Positions 16,529 through 26,605 of a stretch of 64,000 nucleotides of DNA are shown one piece after another; position 1 is the stretch's first letter; the number at the start of each line of letters is the position of its first letter. The notes beneath the pieces are model-generated. The model had not been told where the DNA came from. It searched no databases and saw only the letters and a program-made list of their open reading frames with translations. The stretch comes from Alloyangia pacifica. GTDB lineage: Bacteria; Pseudomonadota; Alphaproteobacteria; Rhodobacterales; Rhodobacteraceae. The translations under genes were made by a program, and so were the position numbers. The stretch covers positions 118,130 through 182,129 of the forward strand of contig NZ_CP022193.1 in NCBI RefSeq assembly GCF_003111685.1, written 5' to 3'.

Positions 16529-17487
16529 AATGGCCATACTCTCCCGAAACCATTCAGGATCAGACTGCGCCACAGCGTGCACATTGCAAGCATCCGCCAA
16601 TCGGCGGGCCGGAAGCGGCAAGAAACTGCCACTTGCCCCGCGCGTTCGAAAAGCCGCGGCACATGGCGCAAGAGTCCGCATGGGTGTCTGTGAAATCTTG
16701 AGGGGGAGTGCGGCGGCGACCCAAGGGAGGAGGAGAAGGGTCGCCGCCAATTTCCGGGGTTCAGGGAGGAGGAGAAAACCCCGGGAAACTCGCCGACGCA
16801 TCGCTGCGTCTTGAGGACATATCTACATAATGCTGCTTTGCAGCACAACGGTCAGCTTTGCAGACCTGTTTTGTGTTGCACGCATACCGCAGCCAGAGGT
16901 GATGCCGATCTTCCCGGCCCGAACAGTCATTCGCCAAGGGGAAACATTCGGGAAAGGGCGAAAAGCGCAGATCCGGCCGCCCCTTTTCCTCGAGAGGCGA
17001 CCGGATCGCTGGAGATGACCGCCCCTCCCAAAGCGGCACCTCGTGACCGACCCACCTCCCAGTATGCCGGCCAGATTTTGAATGGACGATATGTCGCACC
17101 TTCCCAAGGTCGGTGTAAAGGTCACAGACCCGTCGCGGCGCAGCGTTAATTCCGGCCAGCTGGAACCGGACCCTCCTCCGACGGGAGGTCGGGTCGTCCG
17201 TCTACTGCCGCTCCCGAGTTCGACAGAGTTTTTTTTCCCCCTCCCCTCGCGGGGCAGCGCAGCTCGACATCAGTGCTCTTGATGGGCGGATGATCGTGCC
17301 ATGAGGGGCTCCTTTGTCCAATGACACCGCCCGTGCGCGGCTACCGCCGGGCGGGGGAGAGACCTGCCTCGGTCCCAGACGGCAGAGCCGGGGTAACTAA
17401 TACGTAAACCTGTTGACGTATTAGTTACGCCTCGCTACCAAAGACTACGGATTTCAGAAATCCGATCGTTTTAGGGAGGAGCGATCA
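16529..17487. other. Long intergenic region (959 bp) upstream of fadL-like gene
   Basis: No gene I can support: the frames in it are short, overlapping and without plausible composition. It has a pyrimidine-rich stretch with eight T near 17230 and a striking 13-bp inverted repeat at 17393-17428 just before the porin gene. It may be a remnant of lost genes or a long regulatory leader. Confidence 0.5.
17393..17428. promoter_or_regulatory. 13-bp inverted repeat before the FadL-type porin
   Basis: Perfect arms GTAACTAATACGT (17393-17405) and ACGTATTAGTTAC (17416-17428) are separated by 10 bases, 59 bases before the start codon. The AT-rich arms stand out from the GC-rich surroundings and look like a repressor-binding dyad. 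A TTGACG -35-like hexamer overlaps the right arm (17414-17419), but I see no convincing -10. Confidence 0.55.
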
Positions 17488-18765
17488 ATGTCTGGATGCG
17501 TAAAGCATTCCGCTATTGTGGCGGCAGGAGCAGTAGTTGCGCTCTTGCCAATGACGGGCGCGGCGACTGCTGCCGGCTTTCAGTTACGTGAGATGAGCGC
17601 CGAAGGCGTGGGCACGGCCTTTTCCGGCGCGACCGCCAAGGCGGCGGACCCGTCCACGATCTACACCAACCCCGCAGGGATGATGCGTATCCCGGGCACT
17701 CGGGCCCAGCTCGACTTGAACTACATCGCCCCGCAGATTCGCTTCTCGGGGGATGCGGGAACAACCGGGCTCAGCTATTCTGGCAACAACGGCGGGGACG
17801 CGGGCGAGAGCGCACTGGTGCCGGCATTCTACGGCCTCATCGACCTCACCCCCACGATCAAGGCGGGGCTCTCGCTGACCGTGCCCTTCGGCCTCGCCAC
17901 CGAGTATGACGACGACTGGAAAGGCCGCTACTTTGCCATCGAGAGCGAGATCCAGAACATTGTCCTGACGCCGAGCATCGCCTGGCAGGCCACCGACCAG
18001 CTGTCGCTCGGGGCCGGCATCCAGATCGGTCATGCCGACGCGACACTGTCGAAAGCGCTCAATCTCTCGCCGCTCGGCCTTGGCGACGGAATGTCGGAGC
18101 TGACCGGCGACGGCTATGGATATGGTTTCACGCTGGGCATGCTTTACGAGATCGCGCCGACGACCCGCGTGGGCGTGAGCTATCGATCCAAGGCGAAATA
18201 CACGCTCGAGGGCACCGCCAAGATCACCGGTGTGCCGGATCCCTTTATCTCCGCGGTGCCGCAGCTGCGAAGCTCCGACGCCGAGGCAGAGGTCACCATG
18301 CCGGATGTCCTGTCGATCGGGGCCTACCACGAGCTGAACCCGCAATGGGCCGTGATGGGCGACCTGTCCTGGACCAACTGGTCGACCTTCGAAGAGCTGC
18401 GCGTGAAGTTCGATGACGGCCGGCCCGACGATGTGACCGAAGAGAACTGGCACGATTCCTGGTTCGTCGCCCTGGGAGCAGACTACAAGCCGCGCGAGAA
18501 CCACACGATCCACTTTGGCGTCGCCTACGACCAGAGCCCCGTGCCGAACGACAATCGGACCGCCCGGATCCCGGATTCCGACCGCTACTGGGCGTCGCTG
18601 GGCTACAGCTACGAGTTCGCACCGGATCGGACGATCAACTTCGGCTACACCCACATCTTCTTCGACGACGCCGACATCGAGGAGACAACGGGGGCAGGGA
18701 CTCTCAAGGGCAGCTATGAAGGCCACGCCGATATCCTGAGTGCCAGCCTGACCTACCGGTTCTGA
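17488..18765 (+). CDS. FadL/TodX (OMPP1) outer-membrane transport protein
   Basis: A 425-residue outer-membrane beta-barrel for hydrophobic compounds such as long-chain fatty acids. The signal peptide is about residues 1-29 (ending ATAA before GFQLREMSAEG). The N-terminal hatch has the usual GTAFSGATAKAADPSTIYTNPAGM pattern with the NPA motif. The C-terminus ends in an aromatic residue (LTYRF), as outer-membrane barrels do. A good ribosome site (gggaggag) precedes the ATG. It heads a block of beta-oxidation genes, consistent with fatty-acid import. Confidence 0.94.
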   Translation: MSGCVKHSAIVAAGAVVALLPMTGAATAAGFQLREMSAEGVGTAFSGATAKAADPSTIYTNPAGMMRIPGTRAQLDLNYIAPQIRFSGDAGTTGLSYSGNNGGDAGESALVPAFYGLIDLTPTIKAGLSLTVPFGLATEYDDDWKGRYFAIESEIQNIVLTPSIAWQATDQLSLGAGIQIGHADATLSKALNLSPLGLGDGMSELTGDGYGYGFTLGMLYEIAPTTRVGVSYRSKAKYTLEGTAKITGVPDPFISAVPQLRSSDAEAEVTMPDVLSIGAYHELNPQWAVMGDLSWTNWSTFEELRVKFDDGRPDDVTEENWHDSWFVALGADYKPRENHTIHFGVAYDQSPVPNDNRTARIPDSDRYWASLGYSYEFAPDRTINFGYTHIFFDDADIEETTGAGTLKGSYEGHADILSASLTYRF

Positions 18766-18770
18766 GCCGC

Positions 18771-18818
18771 CTTGGGGCCCCGCGCGCGCCTGTCGCAAGC
18801 GGTGCGCGGGGCCCCAAG
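18771..18818 (+). terminator. GC-rich hairpin after the porin gene
   Basis: A perfect 15-bp stem, CTTGGGGCCCCGCGC (18771-18785) with GCGCGGGGCCCCAAG (18804-18818), starts 5 bases after the stop codon. There is no T-run, so it may end or attenuate transcription before the acyl-CoA ligase gene, or protect the 3' end of the porin mRNA. Confidence 0.55.
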
Positions 18819-18923
18819 ACCGCCAGCCAGTTCAAAAAAGCCATGTCCGGACTCCCGGAACATGTCCCGTAGCCTGCGTTTCCCAAGCGCCGGACCAGCC
18901 GCCCTGTACCCGGAGCCCCGCTC

Positions 18924-20657
18924 ATGAGCCCGAATGACATCGCGCCCGACACGCTGATGGCCCGCCGACCGGCCACAGACGCGCCCGCGGCTGCCGCGGC
19001 GGACCCCATCGCCCCGTCCGGCACCATGTCCGATCTTCTCGACACCGCCGTGCGCCTTCACGGTGACCGCCCGGCCATGCATTTCCTCGGACGCCGCTAC
19101 AGCTATCGGGAGCTCGGCGCCCTCGTCGACCGCGCGGCCGCGGGCTTTGCAGGCCAGGGGGTCAACAAGGGCGTACGTGTAGGCCTTTGCCTGCCGAACA
19201 TGCCCGCCTTCGTGATCTGCTATTTCGCGGTGCTCAAGGCAGGTGGCACCGTGGTGAATTTCAACCCGCTTTACGCCCCTCGCGAGCTGCAGCACCAAAT
19301 CGAGGACTCGGGCATCTCGCTCATGGTCACCACGGATTTGGCGGCGATCTATCCCAAGGTCGCGGCTCAGCTCGGGCGCGGCGCGCTGGAGCGGCTGGTC
19401 ATCTGTCCGATGGCCGAGATGCTGCCCCCGCTTAAGAGGCTGCTCTTCCCGCTTCTGAAGCGCCATCAGCTCGCCCGCGTTCCCACCGATGCCCGGCACA
19501 TCTCTTTCCGGCAACTGACCCGGAACGACGGTGCCATCACCCTCGCTCCGATCAGCCCCGAAACCGATCTCGCCGCCTTGCAATACACTGGCGGGACAAC
19601 CGGGCTCTCCAAGGGAGCGATGCTGACCCACGCCAATATCGTCGCCAATGCCGAGCAGATCCTCGAGCGGCTGCCCGATCCCAGGATCGGCGAGGAGCGG
19701 GTGCTGGCGGTCCTGCCGCTGTTCCACGTCTTCGGCATGACCGTCGCCATGAACCTCGCCGTCCGCATCGCCGCCGAGATCATCTTGGTGCCGCGCTTCG
19801 ACATCGAGGGCACGATCAAGGTGATCGAGCGCCAGCGGCCGACACTCTTTCCCGGCGTGCCGACGCTCTACACCGCGATCAACCACGCGCTCGAGAAGCG
19901 CCCGGCGGATCTCTCCTCGCTGCGCTGCTGCATCTCGGGCGGCGCCCCGCTGCCCGGCGAGGTGCGCCGCGGGTTCGAGGCCCTGAGTGGCTGCCGCCTC
20001 AGCGAGGGCTATGGCCTGTCCGAAAGCTCGCCGGTGGTCTGCTGCAACCCCTTCGATGGCAGCGCGCGCGACGGCTCGATCGGAAGGCCGCTGGCAAAGA
20101 CGCAGGTCGAGATCCGCGATCTCGCCGACCCGAGCCGGATTTGCGCCCCGCACGAGAAGGGTGAGCTCTGCATCCGCGGCCCGCAGGTCATGCAAGGCTA
20201 TTGGAACCGCCCCGAGGAGACCCGCGCGAGCTTCATCGACGGCGCGCTGCGGACCGGCGATGTCGGCTACGTCGACGAGGAGGGGTTCTACTTCATCGTT
20301 GACCGGATCAAGGACGTGATCCTCTGCAGTGGCTACAATGTCTACCCGCGGGCCATCGAAGAAGCGCTCTACCAGCACCCCGCGGTGGCCGAGGCCGCAG
20401 TGATCGGCGTCGCCGACGCCTATCGCGGCAGCGCGCCCAAGGCCTTCGTGGTGCTGAAGGCTCCGCTCGACGCGGCAGAGGAAGACCTCCAGGGCTTTCT
20501 CAAGGAGTATCTCTCGCCCATCGAGATGCCCAAACAGATCCAGATCTGCGAAAGCCTGCCGAAGACCCCGGTCGGCAAGCTCTCGAAGAAGGCGCTTCAA
20601 GACAGCGAGGGCGCGCACGCCGAAACAGCACGATCCGGGGGCACGGCGGCGTCATGA
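18924..20657 (+). CDS. fadD: Long-chain fatty-acid-CoA ligase
   Basis: A 577-residue AMP-forming acyl-CoA synthetase. The ATP/AMP P-loop YTGGTTGLSKGAML is at about residues 218-231, the YGLSESSP motif follows in the middle, and the C-terminal hinge/lid has DRIKDVILCSGYNVYPRAIEE and the catalytic lysine region TPVGKLSKK. The N-terminus has a 30-residue Ala/Pro-rich extension, so a later start (MSDLLDT) is possible. It activates fatty acids brought in by the upstream porin. Confidence 0.92.
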   Translation: MSPNDIAPDTLMARRPATDAPAAAAADPIAPSGTMSDLLDTAVRLHGDRPAMHFLGRRYSYRELGALVDRAAAGFAGQGVNKGVRVGLCLPNMPAFVICYFAVLKAGGTVVNFNPLYAPRELQHQIEDSGISLMVTTDLAAIYPKVAAQLGRGALERLVICPMAEMLPPLKRLLFPLLKRHQLARVPTDARHISFRQLTRNDGAITLAPISPETDLAALQYTGGTTGLSKGAMLTHANIVANAEQILERLPDPRIGEERVLAVLPLFHVFGMTVAMNLAVRIAAEIILVPRFDIEGTIKVIERQRPTLFPGVPTLYTAINHALEKRPADLSSLRCCISGGAPLPGEVRRGFEALSGCRLSEGYGLSESSPVVCCNPFDGSARDGSIGRPLAKTQVEIRDLADPSRICAPHEKGELCIRGPQVMQGYWNRPEETRASFIDGALRTGDVGYVDEEGFYFIVDRIKDVILCSGYNVYPRAIEEALYQHPAVAEAAVIGVADAYRGSAPKAFVVLKAPLDAAEEDLQGFLKEYLSPIEMPKQIQICESLPKTPVGKLSKKALQDSEGAHAETARSGGTAAS

Positions 20658-20777
20658 CCTGCGTAAGCGTCCTCACATGCCCGGAAGGGCCTGTTCATCG
20701 CCCTGGCCATGATGGTACAAGTCAACGCGGATTGCGTCCGGCGCACTCGGTTAACCCTCTGTTTCGACAGGACTCGT

Positions 20778-21188
20778 ATGGACAAGCTCTTCTCGATCTC
20801 GGACCTATCGAAGGAGCTTGGCGTGACGCCGCGCACCATCCGCTTCTACGAGGAACAGGGGCTGCTGCTGCCGCAACGGGTCGGCACAAATCGGATCTAC
20901 ACCTCCCGGGATCGCGGTCGGCTGATCCTGATCCTGCGCGGGAAACGCCTGGGCTTCACCCTCAAGGACATCCGGGAATACCTCGATCTCTACGACGCCG
21001 ATCCGACGCAGCGCGAGCAGATCGATGCCTTGCTCGGCAAGGTCCGTCAGCGCATCCAAGAGCTGGACGAACAGCTCGAGACGCTGCGCGTGACGCTTGG
21101 CGAGTTGCGCGAGATCGAGCAGATGTCGCTGGACGCGCTGGAGCGTCACGAACAGGCCGCCGCCGGGACCATGGCCCGGAAGCGCTGA
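20778..21188 (+). CDS. MerR-family regulator
   Basis: A 136-residue regulator. The MerR helix-turn-helix-wing is at residues 4-75 (FSISDLSKELGVTPRTIRFYEEQGLL), followed by a long coiled-coil dimerisation helix (about 80-125, DALLGKVRQRIQELDEQLETL). There is no cysteine cluster, so it is not a metal sensor. Its place inside the fatty-acid gene block, between the ligase and thiolase genes, suggests control of beta-oxidation, like the LiuR/PsrA-type MerR proteins of other proteobacteria. The start MDKLFSI is set by homology of the N-terminus. Confidence 0.9.
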   Translation: MDKLFSISDLSKELGVTPRTIRFYEEQGLLLPQRVGTNRIYTSRDRGRLILILRGKRLGFTLKDIREYLDLYDADPTQREQIDALLGKVRQRIQELDEQLETLRVTLGELREIEQMSLDALERHEQAAAGTMARKR

Positions 21189-21252
21189 CCCCGACCGGAC
21201 CCCGCAAGGGTCCGCCCCACCATATTCCCAATGCAACTCCGGAGAGTTACCG

Positions 21253-22389
21253 ATGACACGTGTCGTTGTCGCGGGCTACATGCGCTCGCCTTTCACCCTG
21301 GCCCACAAGGGCGCGTTGGCCAAGGTCCGGCCCGACGATCTGGCGGCCCAGGTGGTCCGGGCGCTGGTCGAACGCTCGGGGGTCGATCCCGAGGCAATCG
21401 AAGATCTGCTGCTCGGCTGCGCCTTCCCCGAGGGCGAGCAGGGTCTGAACCTCGCCCGGCTGGTCGGGCTGATGAGCGGGCTGCCGCAATCGGTGGGTGC
21501 CGCGACGATCAACCGCTTCTGCGGCTCCTCGATGACCTCGGTCCACGTGGCGGCCGGCTCGATCGCGATGGGCGCCGGAGAGGCGTTTGTCTGCGCAGGT
21601 GTCGAGAACATGAGCCGAGTGCCGATGATGGGCTTCAACCCGATGCCCCACCCCGACTTCGCCCGCGCCCACCCCGAGGCCTACATGGGCATGGGAGAGA
21701 CCGCAGAGAACGTCGCCCGGCGCTGGCAGATCACCCGCGCCGAGCAGGAAGAGTTCGCGCTCCGCTCGCAGGAAAAGGCCGCTGCGGCGCTGCAGCAGGG
21801 CCGCTTTGCCGATGAAATCGTGCCGATTACCGGCCGCGACGGCGTCGTGGACACCGACGGCTGCCTGCGCCCCGAGACAACGCTCGAGCGCCTTGCCGAG
21901 CTGAAGCCCGCCTTCGATGCGCAGGGCGTGGTGACCGCGGGCACCTCCTCGCCGCTGACCGATGGCTGCGCGGCGGTGCTGATCTGCTCGGATGCCTATG
22001 CCGAAAAGGCCGGGCTGCAGGTTCTGGCCTACGTGAAATCCGTCGCGGTGAAAGGCTGCGCGCCCGACATCATGGGGATCGGCCCGGTCGCCGCCACCCG
22101 CGCCGCGCTGGAGCGCGCGGCGATTTCGGCGGGCGATCTCGACGTGATCGAGCTGAACGAAGCCTTTGCCAGCCAGTCCATCGCCTGTATCCGCGATCTC
22201 GACCTCGATCCGGCACGGGTCAACCTCGACGGCGGCGCCATCGCGCTCGGCCATCCGCTCGGCGCCACCGGCGCGCGCATCGTCGGCAAGGCGGCCAGCC
22301 TGCTGAAGCGCGAGGGCGGCCGTTACGCGCTGGCCACGCAGTGCATCGGCGGCGGTCAGGGCATCGCCACCGTGCTGGAGGCCGCATGA
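21253..22389 (+). CDS. Acetyl-CoA acyltransferase (thiolase)
   Basis: A 378-residue thiolase that cleaves 3-ketoacyl-CoA in the last step of beta-oxidation. The nucleophile is Cys90 (INRFCGSSM), and the C-terminal active-site residues are His334 (GHPLGATG) and Cys364 (TQCIGGGQG). I chose the ATG at 21253 after cggagag; the in-frame upstream reading overlaps merR. It overlaps the following bifunctional gene by 4 bases. Confidence 0.94.
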   Translation: MTRVVVAGYMRSPFTLAHKGALAKVRPDDLAAQVVRALVERSGVDPEAIEDLLLGCAFPEGEQGLNLARLVGLMSGLPQSVGAATINRFCGSSMTSVHVAAGSIAMGAGEAFVCAGVENMSRVPMMGFNPMPHPDFARAHPEAYMGMGETAENVARRWQITRAEQEEFALRSQEKAAAALQQGRFADEIVPITGRDGVVDTDGCLRPETTLERLAELKPAFDAQGVVTAGTSSPLTDGCAAVLICSDAYAEKAGLQVLAYVKSVAVKGCAPDIMGIGPVAATRAALERAAISAGDLDVIELNEAFASQSIACIRDLDLDPARVNLDGGAIALGHPLGATGARIVGKAASLLKREGGRYALATQCIGGGQGIATVLEAA

Positions 22390-24713
22390 TGGCCAACATC
22401 GAAAAAGTCGCCGTCATCGGTGCGGGCGTCATGGGGGCCGCGATCGCGGCCCATGTGGCCAACTCCGGGACCAAGGTTCTGCTGCTCGACATCGTGCCCG
22501 AGGGCGCGGCCACCCGCAACGCGCTGGCCGAAGGGGCCGTGGCCCGGATGTTGAAGGCTGACCCTGCCCCCTTCATGGGGCGCAAGGCGGCGCGTCTGGT
22601 CGAAACGGGCAACCTCGAGGATGACCTCGTGCGCCTCGCCGAGGCCGACTGGATCATCGAGGCGGTGATCGAACGGCTCGACATCAAGCAGGACCTCTAC
22701 CGCAAGATCGACGCGGCCCGGAAGCCCGGCAGCATCGTCTCGTCCAACACCTCGACGATCCCGCTCGCGACGCTGCTGGGCGGGCTGCCGGAGAGCTTCG
22801 CGCAGGATTTCCTGGTCACCCATTTCTTCAACCCGCCCCGCTACATGCGGCTGATGGAGCTGGTCACCGGGCCGACGACCCGCGCGGATGCCGAGGAGCT
22901 CATCACCGAATTTGCGGACCGGCGGCTTGGCAAGACCGTGGTCCGGGCCAAGGACACGCCGAGCTTCATCGCCAACCGGCTCGGCATCTACTGGTTGCAA
23001 AAGGCGGTGGTCGAGGCGTCGGAGCGCGGCATCCCGGTCGAACAGGCTGACGCGCTGATCGGCAAGCCCTTCGGCATTCCCAAGACCGGCGTCTTCGGGT
23101 TGCTCGATCTGGTCGGGCTCGACCTCATGCCCCATGTGAACGCGAGCCTTGCCGCCGCGCTGCCGCAGACCGACGCCTTCCACGCTACCAACCGGCCCCT
23201 GCCGATCGTGCAGAAAATGATCGCCGAGGGGTACACCGGCCGCAAGGGAAAGGGCGGATTCTATCGTCTGAACCGCGAGGGTGGCCAGAAACTGAAAGAG
23301 GCGGTCGACCTTTCGAGCGGCCACTACTCTGTCGCCAGGAAAGCCAGATCGGAGGCGATGGAGGAGGCCGGTCGCAACCCCCGCGCGCTCATGGCGCATG
23401 ACAGCGCCGAGGGACGCTATGCCGCCGAAGTGATGGGCGCAACGCTGCGCTACGCCGCCGAGCTGGCCGGCGAAGTGGCCGACAGCATCGCCGACATCGA
23501 CGAGGCGATGTGCCTGGGGTACGCGTGGAAGGATGGCCCCTTTGCCTTGATGGACAAGATCGGCCCCGATTGGCTCGTCGCGCGGCTCGAGGCCGAGGGC
23601 ACGCCGGTTCCGCCGATCCTTGAGCTTGCCCGCGGCCGCAGCTTCTACCGCGTCGAGGACGGACGGCTCGAGCAGCTGGGCCTCGACGGCGACTACCATC
23701 CTGTGACCCGCCCCGATGGCGTGCTGCTGCTCTCGGACATCAAGCGCGGGACAAAACCGGTTCTTAAAAATGGCTCTGCCGCGGTCTGGGACATCGGTGA
23801 TGGTGTTCTGTGCTTCGAGTTCACGTCGAAAATGAATGCTATGGACGACCAGATTCTCGCGCTTCTGGCGAAGACACTGAAGCTGGTGCGGGCCGAGTAC
23901 CAGGCGCTGGTGATCCACAATGAGGGCACGAACTTCTCGGTCGGCGCCAACCTGGGCCTCGCGCTCTTCGCCGCCAATATCGCCGCCTGGCCCCAGATCG
24001 AGGGGCTGGTGGCCCTTGGCCAGCAGGTGTTTCAGGACATGCGGAGCGCCCCCTTCCCGGTCGTCGGCGCGCCTTCGGGAATGGCGCTCGGTGGCGGTTG
24101 CGAGGTGCTGTTGCATTGTGGCGCGGTGCAGGCCCATGCCGAAAGCTACATCGGGCTTGTCGAGGTCGGCGTGGGGCTGATCCCCGGTTGGGGCGGCTGC
24201 ACCGAGATGCTGCACCGCTGGCAGCGCTTCGGGCGTCTGCCCAAGGGGCCGATGCCGGCACCCTCGAAGGTCTTCGAGATCCTCAGCACCGCGACGGTGG
24301 CGAAATCCGCCGCCGAAGCCAAGGACCTGCTGTTCCTGCGCCCCGAGGACGGGATCACCATGAACCGTGCGCGATTGCTGGCCGATGCCAAGGCCCGGGC
24401 GCTGGCGATGGTCGAGGACTACGTGCCGCCCGAGACGCGGGACTACACGCTGCCCGGCCCATCGGGCCACGTCGCCATGGAGATGGCGGTGCAGCAGTTC
24501 CGCAAGCTGGGCAAGGCGACGCCCTATGACGAGATCGTTGCCAGCGCGCTGGCCGAGGTGCTGTCGGGCGGAGAGACCGATCCGATCGACAGCCTCACCG
24601 ACAGCGACCTGCTAAAACTTGAGCGGGAGCAATTCTTCGCGCTGGTCCGGCGGCCCGGTACGCTCGAGCGGATCGAGTCCATGCTGATGACCGGCAAGCC
24701 GCTCCGGAACTGA
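22386..24713 (+). CDS. 3-hydroxyacyl-CoA dehydrogenase/enoyl-CoA hydratase, FadN-type
   Basis: A 775-residue bifunctional beta-oxidation enzyme. The Rossmann fold is at the very N-terminus (VAVIGAGVMGAAIAAHV), followed by the 3HCDH helical domains (to about residue 420). The crotonase domain is at the C-terminus (about 450-700), with GTNFSVGANLGL and GMALGGGCEVLLHC. This order is the reverse of E. coli FadB and matches Bacillus FadN-like proteins. It oxidises and hydrates enoyl/3-hydroxyacyl-CoA for the thiolase encoded just before it. Confidence 0.93.
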   Translation: MMANIEKVAVIGAGVMGAAIAAHVANSGTKVLLLDIVPEGAATRNALAEGAVARMLKADPAPFMGRKAARLVETGNLEDDLVRLAEADWIIEAVIERLDIKQDLYRKIDAARKPGSIVSSNTSTIPLATLLGGLPESFAQDFLVTHFFNPPRYMRLMELVTGPTTRADAEELITEFADRRLGKTVVRAKDTPSFIANRLGIYWLQKAVVEASERGIPVEQADALIGKPFGIPKTGVFGLLDLVGLDLMPHVNASLAAALPQTDAFHATNRPLPIVQKMIAEGYTGRKGKGGFYRLNREGGQKLKEAVDLSSGHYSVARKARSEAMEEAGRNPRALMAHDSAEGRYAAEVMGATLRYAAELAGEVADSIADIDEAMCLGYAWKDGPFALMDKIGPDWLVARLEAEGTPVPPILELARGRSFYRVEDGRLEQLGLDGDYHPVTRPDGVLLLSDIKRGTKPVLKNGSAAVWDIGDGVLCFEFTSKMNAMDDQILALLAKTLKLVRAEYQALVIHNEGTNFSVGANLGLALFAANIAAWPQIEGLVALGQQVFQDMRSAPFPVVGAPSGMALGGGCEVLLHCGAVQAHAESYIGLVEVGVGLIPGWGGCTEMLHRWQRFGRLPKGPMPAPSKVFEILSTATVAKSAAEAKDLLFLRPEDGITMNRARLLADAKARALAMVEDYVPPETRDYTLPGPSGHVAMEMAVQQFRKLGKATPYDEIVASALAEVLSGGETDPIDSLTDSDLLKLEREQFFALVRRPGTLERIESMLMTGKPLRN

Positions 24714-24752
24714 ACCCCGGCCCTGAGCCGCAGAGAAAGGGACATCGCGACG

Positions 24753-26543
24753 ATGGCCAATTACACGCCCCCCCTGCGCGACATGCGCTTTGTCTACCAC
24801 GAACTGCTCGGCTGCGACGACCTGGCGGAGTTGCCGGGCTTCGAGGAGTTCACCCCCGACCTGATCGACCCGATCCTCGAAGAGGCCGGCAAGATCTGCG
24901 CCGAGGTTCTGCACCCGATCAACCGCTCCGGCGACGAGGAAGGCTGCCGGCTCGAGAACGGCGTCGTCCGCACCCCCGCCGGGTTCCCCGAGGCCTACCG
25001 CCAGTTCCGCGAAGGCGGCTGGACGGCGATCACCTGCGATCCGGAATACGGCGGGCAGGGCCTGCCGGCTGCTGCCGACGTGCTGGTGACCGAGATGATC
25101 TGCTCGGCCAACCTGTCGTTTGGCATGTACCCCGGCCTGTCGCACGGTGCCTACCTCGCGCTGCACAGCCATGGCTCGGAGGAGCTCAAGCAGGCCTATC
25201 TGCCCAAGCTCGTCGACGGCACATGGTCCGGCACGATGTGCCTGACCGAACCGCATTGCGGCACAGACCTGGGGCTTCTGCGCAGCAAGGCGCTGCCGCA
25301 GGAGGATGGCAGCTACCGCATCACCGGCACCAAGATCTTCATCTCGGCCGGCGAACATGACTTGACCGAGAACATCATCCATCTCGTGCTGGCACGCCTT
25401 CCCGACGCCCCCAAGGGCTCGCGCGGGATCAGCCTCTTCCTCGTGCCGAAGTTTCTGCCCACCGCGACAGGCACCCCGGGCGAGCGCAACGGCGTCCAAT
25501 GCGCCAGCATCGAGCACAAGATGGGGATCAAGGCCTCGTCGACCTGCGTGATGAACTTCGACGATGCGCAGGGCTGGCTGGTCGGCGCGCCGCACAAGGG
25601 CCTGCAGGCGATGTTCACCATGATGAACAACGAGCGCCTCGCCGTGGGCGGTCAGGGGCTGGGCGTCGCCGAGGCCGCGTATCAGGGCTCGGTCGCCTAT
25701 GCCCGCGAGCGTCTGCAGGGCCGCTCGCTGACCGGCACCAAGGCGCCCGACAAGCCCGCCGACCCGATCATCGTGCATCCCGACGTACGGCGGATGCTGC
25801 TTCTGCAACGCGCCGCGACCGAGGGCTGCCGGGCCATGGCGGTCTGGGTGGGCAAGGAGCTCGACAAGCAAGACCGCCACCCCGAGCCCGAGGTGCGCAA
25901 GGCCTCCGAGGATTTCGTGGCGCTGATGACCCCGATCGTGAAGGCGCTCTTCACCGATCTCGGGTTCGAAAACGCCAACCTCGGGATGCAGGTGCTCGGC
26001 GGGCACGGCTACATCCGCGAGCACGGCATGGAGCAATACGTCCGCGACGCGCGCATCACGCAGATCTACGAGGGCACGAACGGCATCCAGGCGCTCGATC
26101 TCGTCGGACGCAAACTGGGGGCCAATGGCGGGCGCTACCTGCGGCGGTTCTTCCACCCGGTCTCGGAGTATATCGCGGCGCAGGCGGACGTGCCCGAGAT
26201 GGCGCCCTACATCGGCCCGCTCGCCAAGGCCTTCGGCCGGCTGCAGACGGCCTCGGCGACCGTCGCCCAGCGGGGCCTTGCAAACCCCGACGAGGCTGGT
26301 GCCGCGGCGACGGATTACCTGCGGCTCTTTGGGCTGACCGCCTTGGGCTATCTCTGGGCGCGCATGGCCGAAACCGCCATGACCAGGGCCCGCGAGACCG
26401 GCGACGCTGACGGCTTCTATGCCGCCAAGCAGGTGACGGCGCGCTTTTTCATGGAAAAGATGCTGCCGCAGACCGGCACGCTGCTGTCGCAGATCATGGC
26501 GGGCGGCGAGACGCTCATGGCGCTCGACGAAGCGGCCTTCTGA
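24753..26543 (+). CDS. Acyl-CoA dehydrogenase (FAD-dependent)
   Basis: A 596-residue acyl-CoA dehydrogenase of the long form with an extra C-terminal helical domain (about residues 470-596). The FAD-binding CLTEPHCGTDLG stretch, the GTKIFISAGEHDLTENI region and the catalytic Glu440 in QIYEGTNGIQ are visible. It makes the first double bond in beta-oxidation and completes the pathway with its two upstream neighbours. Confidence 0.94.
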   Translation: MANYTPPLRDMRFVYHELLGCDDLAELPGFEEFTPDLIDPILEEAGKICAEVLHPINRSGDEEGCRLENGVVRTPAGFPEAYRQFREGGWTAITCDPEYGGQGLPAAADVLVTEMICSANLSFGMYPGLSHGAYLALHSHGSEELKQAYLPKLVDGTWSGTMCLTEPHCGTDLGLLRSKALPQEDGSYRITGTKIFISAGEHDLTENIIHLVLARLPDAPKGSRGISLFLVPKFLPTATGTPGERNGVQCASIEHKMGIKASSTCVMNFDDAQGWLVGAPHKGLQAMFTMMNNERLAVGGQGLGVAEAAYQGSVAYARERLQGRSLTGTKAPDKPADPIIVHPDVRRMLLLQRAATEGCRAMAVWVGKELDKQDRHPEPEVRKASEDFVALMTPIVKALFTDLGFENANLGMQVLGGHGYIREHGMEQYVRDARITQIYEGTNGIQALDLVGRKLGANGGRYLRRFFHPVSEYIAAQADVPEMAPYIGPLAKAFGRLQTASATVAQRGLANPDEAGAAATDYLRLFGLTALGYLWARMAETAMTRARETGDADGFYAAKQVTARFFMEKMLPQTGTLLSQIMAGGETLMALDEAAF

Positions 26544-26605
26544 ACCAATCGCCTGCCGGGGCGTGAGCCCCGGGGGCGGCACAGGACAGGAAAGGACTGG
26601 ACGTC

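Noticed and set aside
16761..17125. Small reading frames on both strands between the 64-aa gene and the porin
   Set aside because: They overlap each other, lack ribosome sites and have random-looking composition.
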